Of a stretch of 64,000 nucleotides of DNA, positions 28,820 through 37,271 are shown piece by piece (the first letter of the stretch is position 1; each line of letters opens with the position of its first letter). Origin of the DNA: Streptomyces antimycoticus (GTDB taxonomy: Bacteria > Actinomycetota > Actinomycetes > Streptomycetales > Streptomycetaceae); contig NZ_BJHV01000001.1 of the NCBI RefSeq assembly GCF_005405925.1, positions 3,782,001 to 3,846,000 on the forward strand, given 5' to 3'. The translations under genes and the position numbers were made by a program. The notes below the pieces were generated by a model that was given only the letters and a program-made list of their open reading frames with translations, was not told where the DNA came from and searched no databases.

Positions 28820-29409
28820 GCGCGCGGGAGGAGGCGGTGAGCACACCGGACGAGGCGGTGAGCGCGCAGAACGATGTGGCGAGCCCGGCGGAGGCGGCCG
28901 CGGGCGTGCCCGGCGCCGCAGCCCCGCCGGATGGGCCGCTCTGGGGCCCGCGGTTGGCCGCGCTCCTCTTCCTCGCCGCGGGTGTGGCCGTGCTGGGCTG
29001 GGCGTTCGCCATCCCTGAGGGCGCCATCGACCAGGACGTGGGCCCCCGGGCGTTCCCCCTGCTGGTCGGCGTGGGGCTGTGCGTCGCGGCGTCGGTCTGC
29101 GTCGTGCAGGCGTTCCGCGGCAGCGACCCGGTGCTGGCCGAGCAGGCGCGCGAGGAGGCCCGGCTCACCGAGTGGCGCCCGGTGGCGGCCCTGCTCGCGC
29201 TGCTGGTCGGCTATCTGTTCGCGCTGGCCCCCTGCGGCTACTGGCAGTCGACCGCCGTGCTCTTCGCACTGGTCGCGCGGGTGCTCGGCAGCCGCCGACT
29301 CCTCCGTGACGCCCTGATCGGCCTGGTGCTCGCCCTGGCCGTGTACTTCCTCTTCGACCGTCTGCTGGGCATCCATCTGCCGCCCGGCATCGTCCGATTG
29401 GCGTTCTGA
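28816..29409 (+). CDS. tctB: Tripartite tricarboxylate transporter small membrane subunit (TctB)
   Basis: 197 residues. An Ala/Glu-rich cytosolic lead (~1-42) precedes four TM helices ([74 protein letters not shown]). The [11 protein letters not shown] segment is typical of TctB. Coupled to tctC by ATGA and only 2 nt before tctA. Confidence 0.9.
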   Translation: MSAREEAVSTPDEAVSAQNDVASPAEAAAGVPGAAAPPDGPLWGPRLAALLFLAAGVAVLGWAFAIPEGAIDQDVGPRAFPLLVGVGLCVAASVCVVQAFRGSDPVLAEQAREEARLTEWRPVAALLALLVGYLFALAPCGYWQSTAVLFALVARVLGSRRLLRDALIGLVLALAVYFLFDRLLGIHLPPGIVRLAF

Positions 29410-29411
29410 CC

Positions 29412-30926
29412 ATGGATGTCCTCAACGACCTCATGGGCGGTTTCGGCAGCGCGTTCAGCCCCATGCATCTGCTGCTGGCCTTCGCGGGCTGCACACTCGG
29501 CTCGCTGGTCGGCGTGCTGCCCGGCCTGGGTCCCGCCACCACGGTGGCGCTGCTGCTCCCGCTCACCTTCGTCTTCGACCCCACCGGGGCGCTGGTGCTC
29601 TTCGCGGGCATCTACTACGGCGGGATGTACGGCGGTTCCACCACGGCCATCCTGCTGAACGTGCCCGGGGAGACGGCCTCGGTCCCCACGACCCTGGAGG
29701 GCCATCCGATGGCCCGGTCCGGGCGTGCCGGGGCCGCGCTCGCCACGGCCGCCATCGGCTCGTTCGTGGCGGGCACGATCTCCACCGTAGGGATCACCTT
29801 CGCGGGCCCGGCCATGGCGCAGATCGCCGAGAAGATCCAGCCCGCCGAGTACTTCGCCGTGATGATCCTCGCCTTCGCCACGGTCACCGCGGTCGTGGCC
29901 GACGCCCCGGCGCGCGGGCTGTGCAGCCTCTTCCTGGGCCTGGCCATCGGGCTCGTCGGCATCGACAGCCTCACCGGCCAGGCGCGCTACACCTTCGGGG
30001 TGCCGGAGTTGTACGACGGGATCCAGATCGTGGCCGTCGCCGTCGGCCTCTTCGCGATCGGGGAGGCGCTCTACACCGCGGCCCGGCTGCGGCGGGCGCC
30101 CGAGGAGCGGGTGCTCCCGGTGGGCGGCAAGATCGGGATGAGCCCCGAGGACTGGCGGCGGTCCTGGAAGCCCTGGCTGCGGGGTACGGCAATCGGCCTG
30201 CCGATCGGCGCCCTGCCCGCGGGCGGCGCGGAGATACCCACGTTCCTGAGCTACAACGTGGAGAAGCGGCTGTCCCGGCACAAGAAGCAGTTCGGCAAGG
30301 GCGCCATCGAGGGGGTGGCGGGCCCCGAGGCCGCCAACAACGCCGCGTTCTCCGGGGTGTTGATGCCCCTGCTGACGCTGGGCATCCCCACCTCCGCGAC
30401 GGCCGGGGTGCTGCTGATCGCGTTCCAGATGTACAACGTGCAGCCCGGGCCCCAGCTGTTCGAGACCCAGTCGGCGCTGGTCTGGACGCTGATCGCCAGC
30501 CTCTACATCGGCAATGTGATGCTGCTCGTGCTCAACCTGCCGCTGATCCCGCTGTGGGTGAAGCTCCTCCGGCTGCCGCGCCCGCTGCTCACCGCGGGCA
30601 TCCTGGTCTTCGCCGCCCTGGGGGTGTACGCGCTGTCGCAGAACGCGGTCGACCTCGGCATCGCGGTGCTCTTCGGCGTCCTGGGCTTCGGCATGCGCCG
30701 CACCGGCTATCCCGTCGCCCCGCTGATTCTGGGCGCCGTGCTGGGCCCAATGGCGGAGACCCAGTTCCGGCGCGCGCTGGCCTTCAGCGAGGGCGACTGG
30801 ACGATCTTCTTCACCCGCCCCCTCTCCGCGGCGATCCTGTGCCTGTCGCTGATCGCCCTGGTCGGCCCGATGGCGGCGCGGGCGTTCCGCCGGACGCGGG
30901 GACGCGAGCCGGAGACGGCGGGCTGA
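29412..30926 (+). CDS. tctA: Tripartite tricarboxylate transporter large membrane subunit (TctA)
   Basis: 504-residue, ~11-12 TM permease. TctA hallmarks: [40 protein letters not shown], and the second-half repeat [15 protein letters not shown]...[13 protein letters not shown] with [14 protein letters not shown]. Sodium- or proton-coupled uptake with TctB and TctC. Last gene of the operon, followed by a strong hairpin. Confidence 0.95.
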   Translation: MDVLNDLMGGFGSAFSPMHLLLAFAGCTLGSLVGVLPGLGPATTVALLLPLTFVFDPTGALVLFAGIYYGGMYGGSTTAILLNVPGETASVPTTLEGHPMARSGRAGAALATAAIGSFVAGTISTVGITFAGPAMAQIAEKIQPAEYFAVMILAFATVTAVVADAPARGLCSLFLGLAIGLVGIDSLTGQARYTFGVPELYDGIQIVAVAVGLFAIGEALYTAARLRRAPEERVLPVGGKIGMSPEDWRRSWKPWLRGTAIGLPIGALPAGGAEIPTFLSYNVEKRLSRHKKQFGKGAIEGVAGPEAANNAAFSGVLMPLLTLGIPTSATAGVLLIAFQMYNVQPGPQLFETQSALVWTLIASLYIGNVMLLVLNLPLIPLWVKLLRLPRPLLTAGILVFAALGVYALSQNAVDLGIAVLFGVLGFGMRRTGYPVAPLILGAVLGPMAETQFRRALAFSEGDWTIFFTRPLSAAILCLSLIALVGPMAARAFRRTRGREPETAG

Positions 30927-30943
30927 CCACCGCGAACCCCGCC

Positions 30944-30976
30944 GGGCCCCCGCGCGAGCCGTCCGCGCGGGGGCCC
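30944..30976. terminator. 33-nt GC palindrome, terminator between tctA and tgmC
   Basis: Perfect 13-bp stem GGGCCCCCGCGCG with loop AGCCGTC. The same stem recurs at 40253 and 46178, always between convergent genes. Confidence 0.85.
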
Positions 30977-31006
30977 TCTGCGAAGCGGAGACGACCGCCT
31001 TCGGGC

Positions 31007-32158
31007 TCAGCCGCGCGACCGCCGCCCGCCGGGCCAGCGGATGACCTGCCCCTCGTCCGGCGTCACGGTGATCTCGAACCGGTCCAGCGCCGGTGCGCCA
31101 TCCGCGCGCCAGCGTGCGACCTGGGCCTCTACAGCGTCCCAGAGCCGGACCGGCCCGCCCTGCCGGACTGTCCAGCCTCCGTCGGCCTCCGTCAGCACCG
31201 CCCAGGCTCCGGCCTCCACATCGATGAGGATCTGCTGCGTCCGCCCCTCGATGGTCATGCTGATGTGCTGGGCGCGGGGGACCGTCAGCTGGGCGACGAA
31301 CCGGGCCGTCCAGTCCCCTGTCAGCAGGTTGGGGCCGAGTGTCGTCCGCCGCTCCTCCCCGCTGCCGAGGTCAGGGAGCAGTCCAAGCGGCGGGGGCAGG
31401 TGCGGGCGGGCCAGCATGAACGAGATCTGTCCACCGAGGAAGCGGCCAGAGGCCGTGCCGTCGCCATGAACGGAGAGCCGGGCCAGTTCGGAGGCGTACA
31501 GCCAGCCGCCCACTGTGGCGAGCACGATTCCGCCGGGCTTGGTCTGGTCGATCCAGCTCCCGGGCATGGTCAGGACCCCGCAAGTGGCGATCACCCGGTC
31601 GTAGGGAGCGCCGTCCCGGTGCCCGGCCAGACCGTCGCCGACCACCAGCTCCGGCTGGTAGCCGCAGGCTCCCAGGGGAGCGGCAGCTCGCCCGGACACC
31701 TCGCGGTCCACCTCGACCGACACCACCGATCCATCGCCGAGCCGATGGCACAGTAGGGCGGTCGAGTAGCCGGTACCGGTGCCAATCTCCAGGACGCGGT
31801 GTCCGTCCTCGACCCGTAGCTCTTCCAACATCCTCACGACGAGGCTCGGCATCGTGCTGGACGAGGTGGGGGCCCGCATGATCTCTCCCCGGATATCTCC
31901 GGGAACCACTGTGCCCGCGACCTGAGTGACCAGGGATTCATCGGCGTAGCAGCGTTCCAGCCACCGTCCGCCCCCATCCGGGAGTACGGGGCGCCAGGCG
32001 GTCGGTAAGGTCCCTGGGAGCTGCTCGAAAAATCCGCCCCGCAGAAATTCATGACGTGGGACGGCCTCCACGGCCGCCCGCCATGGCGCGGTGCGCAGAC
32101 AGCCTGCTTCCCTCAAACGCTCGCCGAGCCGCGCCCGAAGCCTTTCGTCGTCCCTCAT
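31007..32158 (-). CDS. tgmC: PIMT-like methyltransferase of a graspetide cluster (probable aspartimide-forming)
   Basis: 383 residues resembling protein-L-isoaspartate O-methyltransferase. The SAM motif VLEIGTGTGY is at 122-131, preceded by a Ser/Thr-rich active-site loop (APTSSSTMPSLV); a ~170-residue C-terminal extension is absent from housekeeping PCMT and typical of RiPP-associated members. In fuscimiditide-type pathways such enzymes methylate an Asp of the cyclised peptide so that it closes to an aspartimide. ATG 32158 overlaps the tgmB stop by 4 nt. Leu51 is a TTA codon (32008-32006), suggesting bldA dependence. Confidence 0.87.
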   Translation of the reverse strand: MRDDERLRARLGERLREAGCLRTAPWRAAVEAVPRHEFLRGGFFEQLPGTLPTAWRPVLPDGGGRWLERCYADESLVTQVAGTVVPGDIRGEIMRAPTSSSTMPSLVVRMLEELRVEDGHRVLEIGTGTGYSTALLCHRLGDGSVVSVEVDREVSGRAAAPLGACGYQPELVVGDGLAGHRDGAPYDRVIATCGVLTMPGSWIDQTKPGGIVLATVGGWLYASELARLSVHGDGTASGRFLGGQISFMLARPHLPPPLGLLPDLGSGEERRTTLGPNLLTGDWTARFVAQLTVPRAQHISMTIEGRTQQILIDVEAGAWAVLTEADGGWTVRQGGPVRLWDAVEAQVARWRADGAPALDRFEITVTPDEGQVIRWPGGRRSRG

Positions 32159-33105
32159 CGCGGCTCCCTCTCCAGCAGGTCGGCCATCGCCGCCATCATC
32201 GGCAGCCCGGTCTCCGGTTCCAGCCATGCCCACTGGCCGGAGGGATTGCATTCCAGCAACCACCATCGCCCGTCCCGGTCCACCGCGAAGTCAAAAGCTC
32301 CGAAGACCAGCCCGAAGTGGGTGAGGTAGCCGAACAGCGCCCCGGTGATCCCGTCCGGTGGCTGGACGACGTCGTACGTCAATCGGCTGTAGTCGGTGCG
32401 CCAGTCCAACAGGTCGGAGCAGATACGGACGCAGAACACCCGCCTGCCGATCACCGTCACCCGGACGTCCGCCACCTTGTCCACGCGTTGCTGGAACAGA
32501 TGGGCGGTACCGGCCACGCCCTCTTCGATCTCGTCAGGCGTGACCTCGGCTACCTCCACCGTGCACGACGCACCCCCCGCGCGGTACAGCGGCGTGGACA
32601 ACGGTTTGTAGATCACCGGCGCATGGCGCCTGATGAACGCCCGAGCCGCGTCCGGGGCACTGGTGATCAGCGTTGGCGGGATACGGAAACCGGCTTCGGC
32701 GGCGGCAGCGAGGCCGGAAGGCTTGAACTCGGCGTCTCCGATGCGGTGCGGATGGTTGACGTAGAAGCAGCCGGGCAGGGCGGCCAGCACGCCGCCCAAA
32801 CCGTATCGGGCCTGGGTAATGGCGAAGCGTGCCGCCTGGTCGTCCAGATGCGGAAAGGCGAATCCGGAGGGCCTCCGGTAGTACAGCGACCGTGTGCGGC
32901 TGAGATCGGCGGTCCTGGAAGGTGTGGTCAGCGTTCCGGCGATGCCGGTTCGTGTGACGGTGGCCGCGACCGACAGCGTGCAGGGGAAATCCACGGAGTC
33001 GAAGCGCACGACCGGGACGCCCCTGCCGTGCAGTTCCTCGATCACCAGGTCGGTCGTGGGGTCGTCCAGATTGGTGACGACCAGTACCGGGCGTGTGTCG
33101 ATCAC
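32155..33105 (-). CDS. tgmB: ATP-grasp ribosomal peptide maturase (graspetide ligase)
   Basis: 316 residues. Matches the SAV_5884-type ATP-grasp peptide maturases: N-terminal pre-ATP-grasp domain (VLVVTNLDDPTTDLVIEEL), lysine-containing VIYKPLSTPL, and the metal-binding end ECNPSGQW (285-292). It activates Asp/Glu side chains of the precursor by phosphorylation and joins them to Thr/Ser or Lys, making omega-ester/amide macrocycles. Starts at GTG 33105, overlapping the precursor stop (GTGA). Confidence 0.93.
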   Translation of the reverse strand: MIDTRPVLVVTNLDDPTTDLVIEELHGRGVPVVRFDSVDFPCTLSVAATVTRTGIAGTLTTPSRTADLSRTRSLYYRRPSGFAFPHLDDQAARFAITQARYGLGGVLAALPGCFYVNHPHRIGDAEFKPSGLAAAAEAGFRIPPTLITSAPDAARAFIRRHAPVIYKPLSTPLYRAGGASCTVEVAEVTPDEIEEGVAGTAHLFQQRVDKVADVRVTVIGRRVFCVRICSDLLDWRTDYSRLTYDVVQPPDGITGALFGYLTHFGLVFGAFDFAVDRDGRWWLLECNPSGQWAWLEPETGLPMMAAMADLLEREPR

Positions 33106-33413
33106 TGGTCGCTGTCGTTCCCGGTGTCCTGGTCGCCGCCGCCGGAACCGCCCGGCCCGGCGCCGTCCGACGGGTTGCCGGTGTTCGTGGCGGGATTGGT
33201 GCCGGTGCTGGTTCCATGGCCCGGCATCTCCATCGCCTGACCGCGAGCGTTGAAATAGCGGGTCGTCTGGGTAACCGGATCCAGTTCCGCGCGAGCGTAT
33301 CCCGGGGCGAAGGCCGGATAGGGGGCCATGCGTCGTAAGCCCCAGGGGACGGGACTGATGGCTCCCGAGGGCAGGGGTGTCCCGGCGGGGAGTCGGTCGG
33401 AGTGAGCGAACAT
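33102..33413 (-). CDS. tgmA: Graspetide precursor peptide (ATP-grasp target RiPP)
   Basis: 103 residues, SD AGGAGG 6 nt before ATG 33413. The leader contains the recognition block PWGLRRMAPYP (23-33) and LDPVTQTTRYF (44-54), characteristic of ATP-grasp targets. The C-terminal ~40 residues form the likely core: Thr68, Ser69, Thr70, Thr72, Thr76, Thr78, Ser82 as alcohol donors and Asp83, 94, 96, 100, 102 as acids, with Asn/Gly/Pro spacers. Asp83-Gly84 is a natural aspartimide site. Encoded directly upstream of its ligase. Confidence 0.88.
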   Translation of the reverse strand: MFAHSDRLPAGTPLPSGAISPVPWGLRRMAPYPAFAPGYARAELDPVTQTTRYFNARGQAMEMPGHGTSTGTNPATNTGNPSDGAGPGGSGGGDQDTGNDSDQ

Positions 33414-33438
33414 GCGGATGCCTCCTGCCGGTGGTGGA

Positions 33439-33873
33439 TCACTTCTCTTCGTGGGGCGTACGTAACTCGGCCCAGACGCGTTTCCCCCAGGGCAGCCCGT
33501 CCGTGCCCCAACGGGCGCTGATGGCCTCGACAATCGCCAGCCCCCGCCCGTTCTCGTCCTCTGCGCTCGGCGTCCGACGCACCGGGTACGTGCGGGACTT
33601 GTCGATGACGGCGACCCGCACCCGGCGCGGGTCCGGACGGGAGACGGTGACGCGAAGACAGCGGCTGCCGCTGTGGGCGACGGCGTTGGCGACCAGTTCG
33701 GAGACGATCAGGGCTCCCGCCTCGGCGAGATCGGCCAGCCCCCACGCGGTACACGCGGCACGCACCAGGCGCCGGGCCCGTATCGCCGACTCCGCCTCGC
33801 ACGGCAGGGACTGGCTGTAGGCAGGGCGGCCGGTCGCGGCGGGGCGCGTGTCATTCGAGGGCTGCACGGGCAT
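33439..33873 (-). CDS. HATPase_c (RsbW/anti-sigma-like) ATP-binding protein
   Basis: 144 residues, a GHKL ATPase domain only: N-box SELVANAVAHS (58-69), D-containing VAVIDKS, G-box NGRGLAIVEA. No sensor or kinase His domain. This type of protein is common beside HTH regulators in Streptomyces and may act as an anti-sigma or regulatory partner. Stops 25 nt before tgmA, so it is the first gene of the graspetide operon. ATG 33873 with AGGAAGGA. Leu137 is a TTA codon (33465-33463). Confidence 0.85.
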   Translation of the reverse strand: MPVQPSNDTRPAATGRPAYSQSLPCEAESAIRARRLVRAACTAWGLADLAEAGALIVSELVANAVAHSGSRCLRVTVSRPDPRRVRVAVIDKSRTYPVRRTPSAEDENGRGLAIVEAISARWGTDGLPWGKRVWAELRTPHEEK

Positions 33874-34035
33874 GGTCGGTCCTTCCTGGAGAGCGGAGCA
33901 TGGAGCGAAGCGCGTCCGCGGACAACCAGGTAACCGAGAGGAGTCCCGTGTGTGCATGCCGTATCCACGAGTGACCCACAGGCGGAGCCCTGTCGTTTTG
34001 ACGCTTTTGGGGATCACATCGGACGATGGATCATC

Positions 34036-34047
34036 TAACGTTCCGCT
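34036..34047 (+). promoter_or_regulatory. Putative leaderless promoter of the HTH regulator
   Basis: TAACGT at 34036-34041, then 6 nt and the ATG at 34048. It lies in the 174-nt divergent gap shared with the graspetide operon, which therefore also holds that operon's promoter. Confidence 0.45.
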
Positions 34048-35313
34048 ATGCCGCGAACACGCAATGATGCCCTTGCCGCCTGGATGGCCGAGCACAAGGT
34101 CACCACCAACGAGCTCGCCGTGCGGCTCAATTTTGCGATCGCCGAATTCACGGGTTCGTACGGCACATGCACCGAACGCGGCGTCTTCCGCTGGCTCTCG
34201 GGTGAAATCGCCTGGCCCCATGCGCGCCAGCGAATCGCCCTGGAACGGGTCACCGGCCACACACCCGTCCAGTTAGGGTTCCAACCGAGGGGCCACCCAA
34301 CTGGCCCGATTCCTGCCTCTCCTGAGGAGGATCCCTTGTACCGACGTGCCTTCCTTACGGCTGCGACTGCCGCCGGCGCGTCTTTGGCCGCACCCAACGC
34401 CGCCGGTCCGCGTCGTTTGGGGTCCGCCGACGTAGACCGTCTGAACGGCAAGCTCGCCGCCTTGGTGGCCATGGACGACCGCTACGGCGGCACGCTGGAC
34501 CTTGAGCGACACGCAGCCGCCCTCGCCCGGGAAACCTTGAGCCTGCAACAGAGTGGTGCCGCCTCAAGCCGTATCCGATCTGAGCTGTAGGCTGTCGCCG
34601 CCGCCTTCGCGACCAGCGCTATGTGGGCCGCCATCGATGGCCGCCGCCTGGACGTCGCACAGGACCATCTGAATCAGGCCGTGACGCTGTCAGGGCTGGC
34701 GGGCGATTCAGCCGTGCAGTTCAGAGTCTGGGGGCACGCCAGTGCGCTCTACTACCAGCTTGGTCGCCACACCGACGCCATGGCCGCCTCCGAGGTCTCA
34801 CGCGCCACGGCGATCACCCGTCGGGATCCCTTGTTCGCCTCGCTCGCGCTGGCGCGTCTCGCGGTTGACCATGCCGACTCCGGCGATGCGAAGGCTGCCT
34901 TACGCACGCTCGACCAAGCGCAGGAAGCGTTCGACCGCGCCGATCAATCCCTCCGCAGGCCAGCATGGATGCGCTTCTTCGACCAAGCTGAACTCGACAA
35001 CCTGGCCACGTTCGCGTACCTCAGTCTTGGCCAGTGGGTGGAAGCGGAACATCATGCTCACCGTTGCCTCACCCGGCTGCGCCCCGATCTGGAGCGCAAC
35101 CGCGCCCTGACCCGCGCCAATCTCGCCCTCGCGCAGCTTGGTCAGGGCGACATCGAACCGGCGGTAGCTACCGCCCAAGCTGTCCCTGCGGAAATGGCCC
35201 GGCAAGGACGCGTCCGCAAAATTCTGGGCGATTTCACACACCGGCTGAATGCCATGGCATCAGACACCCGCGAAGCCCACGATTGGCTCGACCATAGGAC
35301 GGCGATCGCATGA
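34048..35313 (+). pseudogene. HTH transcriptional regulator with TPR-like C-terminus, interrupted by an in-frame TAG
   Basis: N-terminal HTH (~18-70, VTTNELAVRLN...RGVFRWLSGEIAWPHARQRIALE), an RRAFLTAATAAGASLAAP segment typical of this Streptomyces regulator family, then TPR-like helices to residue ~420. The frame is continuous except for TAG at 34588-34590 after SRIRSEL; the downstream part resumes AVAAAFATSAMWAAIDGRRLD without any shift. It could be a single C-to-T change from CAG. Two TTA codons (34273, 34900). Divergent from the graspetide operon, likely its regulator when intact; the stop overlaps the GNAT start. Confidence 0.8.
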
Positions 35314-35870
35314 CCGATACCAGCTCCGTCAGTTTCCGCCACGTGACCGACGTGGAGAAGGTGCGTCAGCTCCTGCTTGATATTCACGTCGAGGTACGTG
35401 GGGACTTCGGCTTGTTGGATCGGCCCTTCTACGCCGTCGACCGCTTCGACGAACGCTTGAGCAGCTATGCCTCCCGTCCTGGCTGGGAAGCAGTTGTCGC
35501 CGAGGAAGCAGGCGAGCCGGTGGGCTACGTCTTCGCAACACCACTCGGTCCCAGCACCGCGTGGTGGGAAGATATGGAGCCGCCCCTCTCGGAGGACTAC
35601 ACGCAGGAGACGGGTGACCGGACTCTGGCCCTGAATGAAATCCTCGTCCGAGCCCCCTGGCGGGGTACCGGCATTGCCCGTCGGCTCCACGAAGAACTGC
35701 TTGCCGGACGCGAAGAACAACGCGTCACACTCCTGGTCAACCCGCAGACTGCGAACGGTCGCCTGAAAGCGGTCTACGAGTCCTGGGGATACCGCCAGAT
35801 CGGGACGCAGCAACCGTTCCCCGACTCTCCGGTGTTCGCCGCCATGATGCGCGACCCACTCCAACCCTGA
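35310..35870 (+). CDS. GNAT-family N-acetyltransferase
   Basis: 186 residues with a single GNAT fold: strand VGYVFATPL, acetyl-CoA loop LNEILVRAPWRGTGIARRLHEELL (Q/RxxGxG/A motif RGTGIA), and the C-terminal VYESWGYRQIG block. ATGA overlap with the regulator ORF, so expression depends on it. Substrate unknown; in Streptomyces these HTH-GNAT pairs commonly accompany the HATPase genes. Confidence 0.82.
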   Translation: MTDTSSVSFRHVTDVEKVRQLLLDIHVEVRGDFGLLDRPFYAVDRFDERLSSYASRPGWEAVVAEEAGEPVGYVFATPLGPSTAWWEDMEPPLSEDYTQETGDRTLALNEILVRAPWRGTGIARRLHEELLAGREEQRVTLLVNPQTANGRLKAVYESWGYRQIGTQQPFPDSPVFAAMMRDPLQP

Positions 35871-35918
35871 CCCAACGCCCCGCCTCCGCTCCCGACGGTC
35901 GGTCCCGACCGCCCCGCG

Positions 35919-36701
35919 TCAGTCCCGGTAGTCGGGGGCGACGCGTTCCACTAGGCGGAGGAGGGCGGACCAGGCGAGGGGGTACGCCTGGTCGTCCCTC
36001 AAGTCCGAGCCGTGGTCCTCGCCCGACAACTGGCGGGCAGTGAGCTCGCAGATGTCCGGGTGGGGCGTGGTGAGCTTGGCGCCGCCGGCCATGGCCGTGG
36101 TCTGGATCTCGCACGCCTTGTCCAGGTAGTACATCCGCAGGAACGCCTCGCCCAGGGTGTCGCCGACGGTCAGCAGGCCGTGATTGCGCAGGATCATCGC
36201 GGGGTGGTCGGCGAGGTCGGCGACGAGGCGGCGCTGTTCGGCGAGGTTGAGGGCGACGCCCTCGTAGTCGTGGTAGCCGACCCTGCCGTAGAACTCCATG
36301 GAGATCTGGTTGAGCGGGAGGAGGCCGTCCTCCTGCGCGGCGACGGCGCAGCCCGCCTTGGTGTGGGTGTGCAGGACGCAGTGGGCGTCGGGCCGGGCGG
36401 CGTGGATGGCACTGTGGATGACGAAACCGGCGGGGTTGACGGGGTGCGGGGTGTCCTCGACTGGTCGGCCGGAGAGGTCGACCTTGACCAGGTTCGACGC
36501 GGTGATCTCCTCGAAGAGCAGGCCGTACGGGTTGATCAGGAAGTGATGCTCGGGTCCGGGGACGCGGGCGGAGATATGCGTGAAGATCAGGTCGGTCATC
36601 CGGAAGTGGGCCACCAGGCGGTAGACGGCGGCGAGTTCGCGGCGCAGCCGTCGCTCCTCGTCGAGGGGCGCCTGGTCGGTGCGGTGGGCCGGAGCGTTCA
36701 C
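35919..36701 (-). CDS. Class II aldolase/adducin-family protein
   Basis: 260 residues. The zinc site is visible as HTHTK in the first half and NHG later (ILRNHGLLTVG), with a catalytic acidic residue likely in EEITASNLVKVD. Family members are fuculose-1-P or ribulose-5-P aldolases/epimerases, or unassigned eukaryote-like adducin-head proteins, which this resembles. GTG 36701 with AGGGAG. Divergent from the alpha-galactosidase. Confidence 0.87.
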   Translation of the reverse strand: MNAPAHRTDQAPLDEERRLRRELAAVYRLVAHFRMTDLIFTHISARVPGPEHHFLINPYGLLFEEITASNLVKVDLSGRPVEDTPHPVNPAGFVIHSAIHAARPDAHCVLHTHTKAGCAVAAQEDGLLPLNQISMEFYGRVGYHDYEGVALNLAEQRRLVADLADHPAMILRNHGLLTVGDTLGEAFLRMYYLDKACEIQTTAMAGGAKLTTPHPDICELTARQLSGEDHGSDLRDDQAYPLAWSALLRLVERVAPDYRD

Positions 36702-36817
36702 GGGGGGACTCCCTGGGCGGTGGGGTGACGTCAGGGGACAGTTTCCCCACGCACACCTCTTGTCACCGACCGGCCGGGTCCACAGAATCCTTCGCAGACC
36801 AGCTACGACCCATATCA

Positions 36818-36830
36818 CGAACATAGTTCG
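36818..36830. promoter_or_regulatory. Palindrome in the aldolase/alpha-galactosidase divergent promoter region
   Basis: CGAAC-ATA-GTTCG, perfect 5-bp arms with 3-nt spacing, 21 nt before the alpha-galactosidase ATG. A plausible operator; spacing differs from the SOS box. Confidence 0.4.
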
Positions 36831-36851
36831 AGGGAATGGGAGTGGTTCCTC

Positions 36852-37271
36852 ATGCGTCTCATCCTTCGTCGCCTCCGCCGCCTGCCGCGCTTATCGCGCC
36901 CCGACCGGTCACGGCCCAGGCGACGCCTGGCCGGGGCGCTGCTGGCCGGTCTGCTGACCGCCGCCGGGCTGGACCTCACCGGGGGTCGGTGCCGTGGCGT
37001 ACGCGGCGCCCTCGGCCGGTGCGGCCCCTGCCGCCGATACCACCGCGTTCACCGCGTCCATCGCCGGAAAGTCCCCGGCGGCCACCCCGCAGATCGACGT
37101 ACCCGCCGCGCCCATGGGCTGGGCCTCGTGGAACAGCCTGGCCAGCCAGATCGACTACGACACGATCAAGGCCCAGGTGGACGCGCTGGTGTCCTCCGGT
37201 ATGGCCGAGGCCGGGTACGAGTACGTCAATATCGACGAGGGCTGGTGGTGCGGCTGCGGCTACTTCTACCG
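36852..37271 (+). pseudogene. Secreted GH27 alpha-galactosidase, 5' fragment
   Basis: Begins MRLILRRLRRLPRLSRP with an export signal (LAGALLAGLLTAAG). An extra G in a GGGGG run near 36981-36985 shifts the frame; the mature part continues as VAYAAPSAGAAPAADTT and PMGWASWNSLASQIDYDTIKAQVD to NIDEGWW. The ~45 residues normally between GWW and the CGY(F/Y)(F/Y)P block are missing, and the sequence stops at CGYFY, where the mobile element begins. Codon 14 is TTA (36891). The 3' part is at 39101-40246. Confidence 0.85.

Noticed and set aside
36818..36830. LexA/SOS box at CGAACATAGTTCG
   Set aside because: Actinobacterial SOS boxes have GAAC-N4-GTTC; the spacing here is 3 and the gene is a glycosidase.
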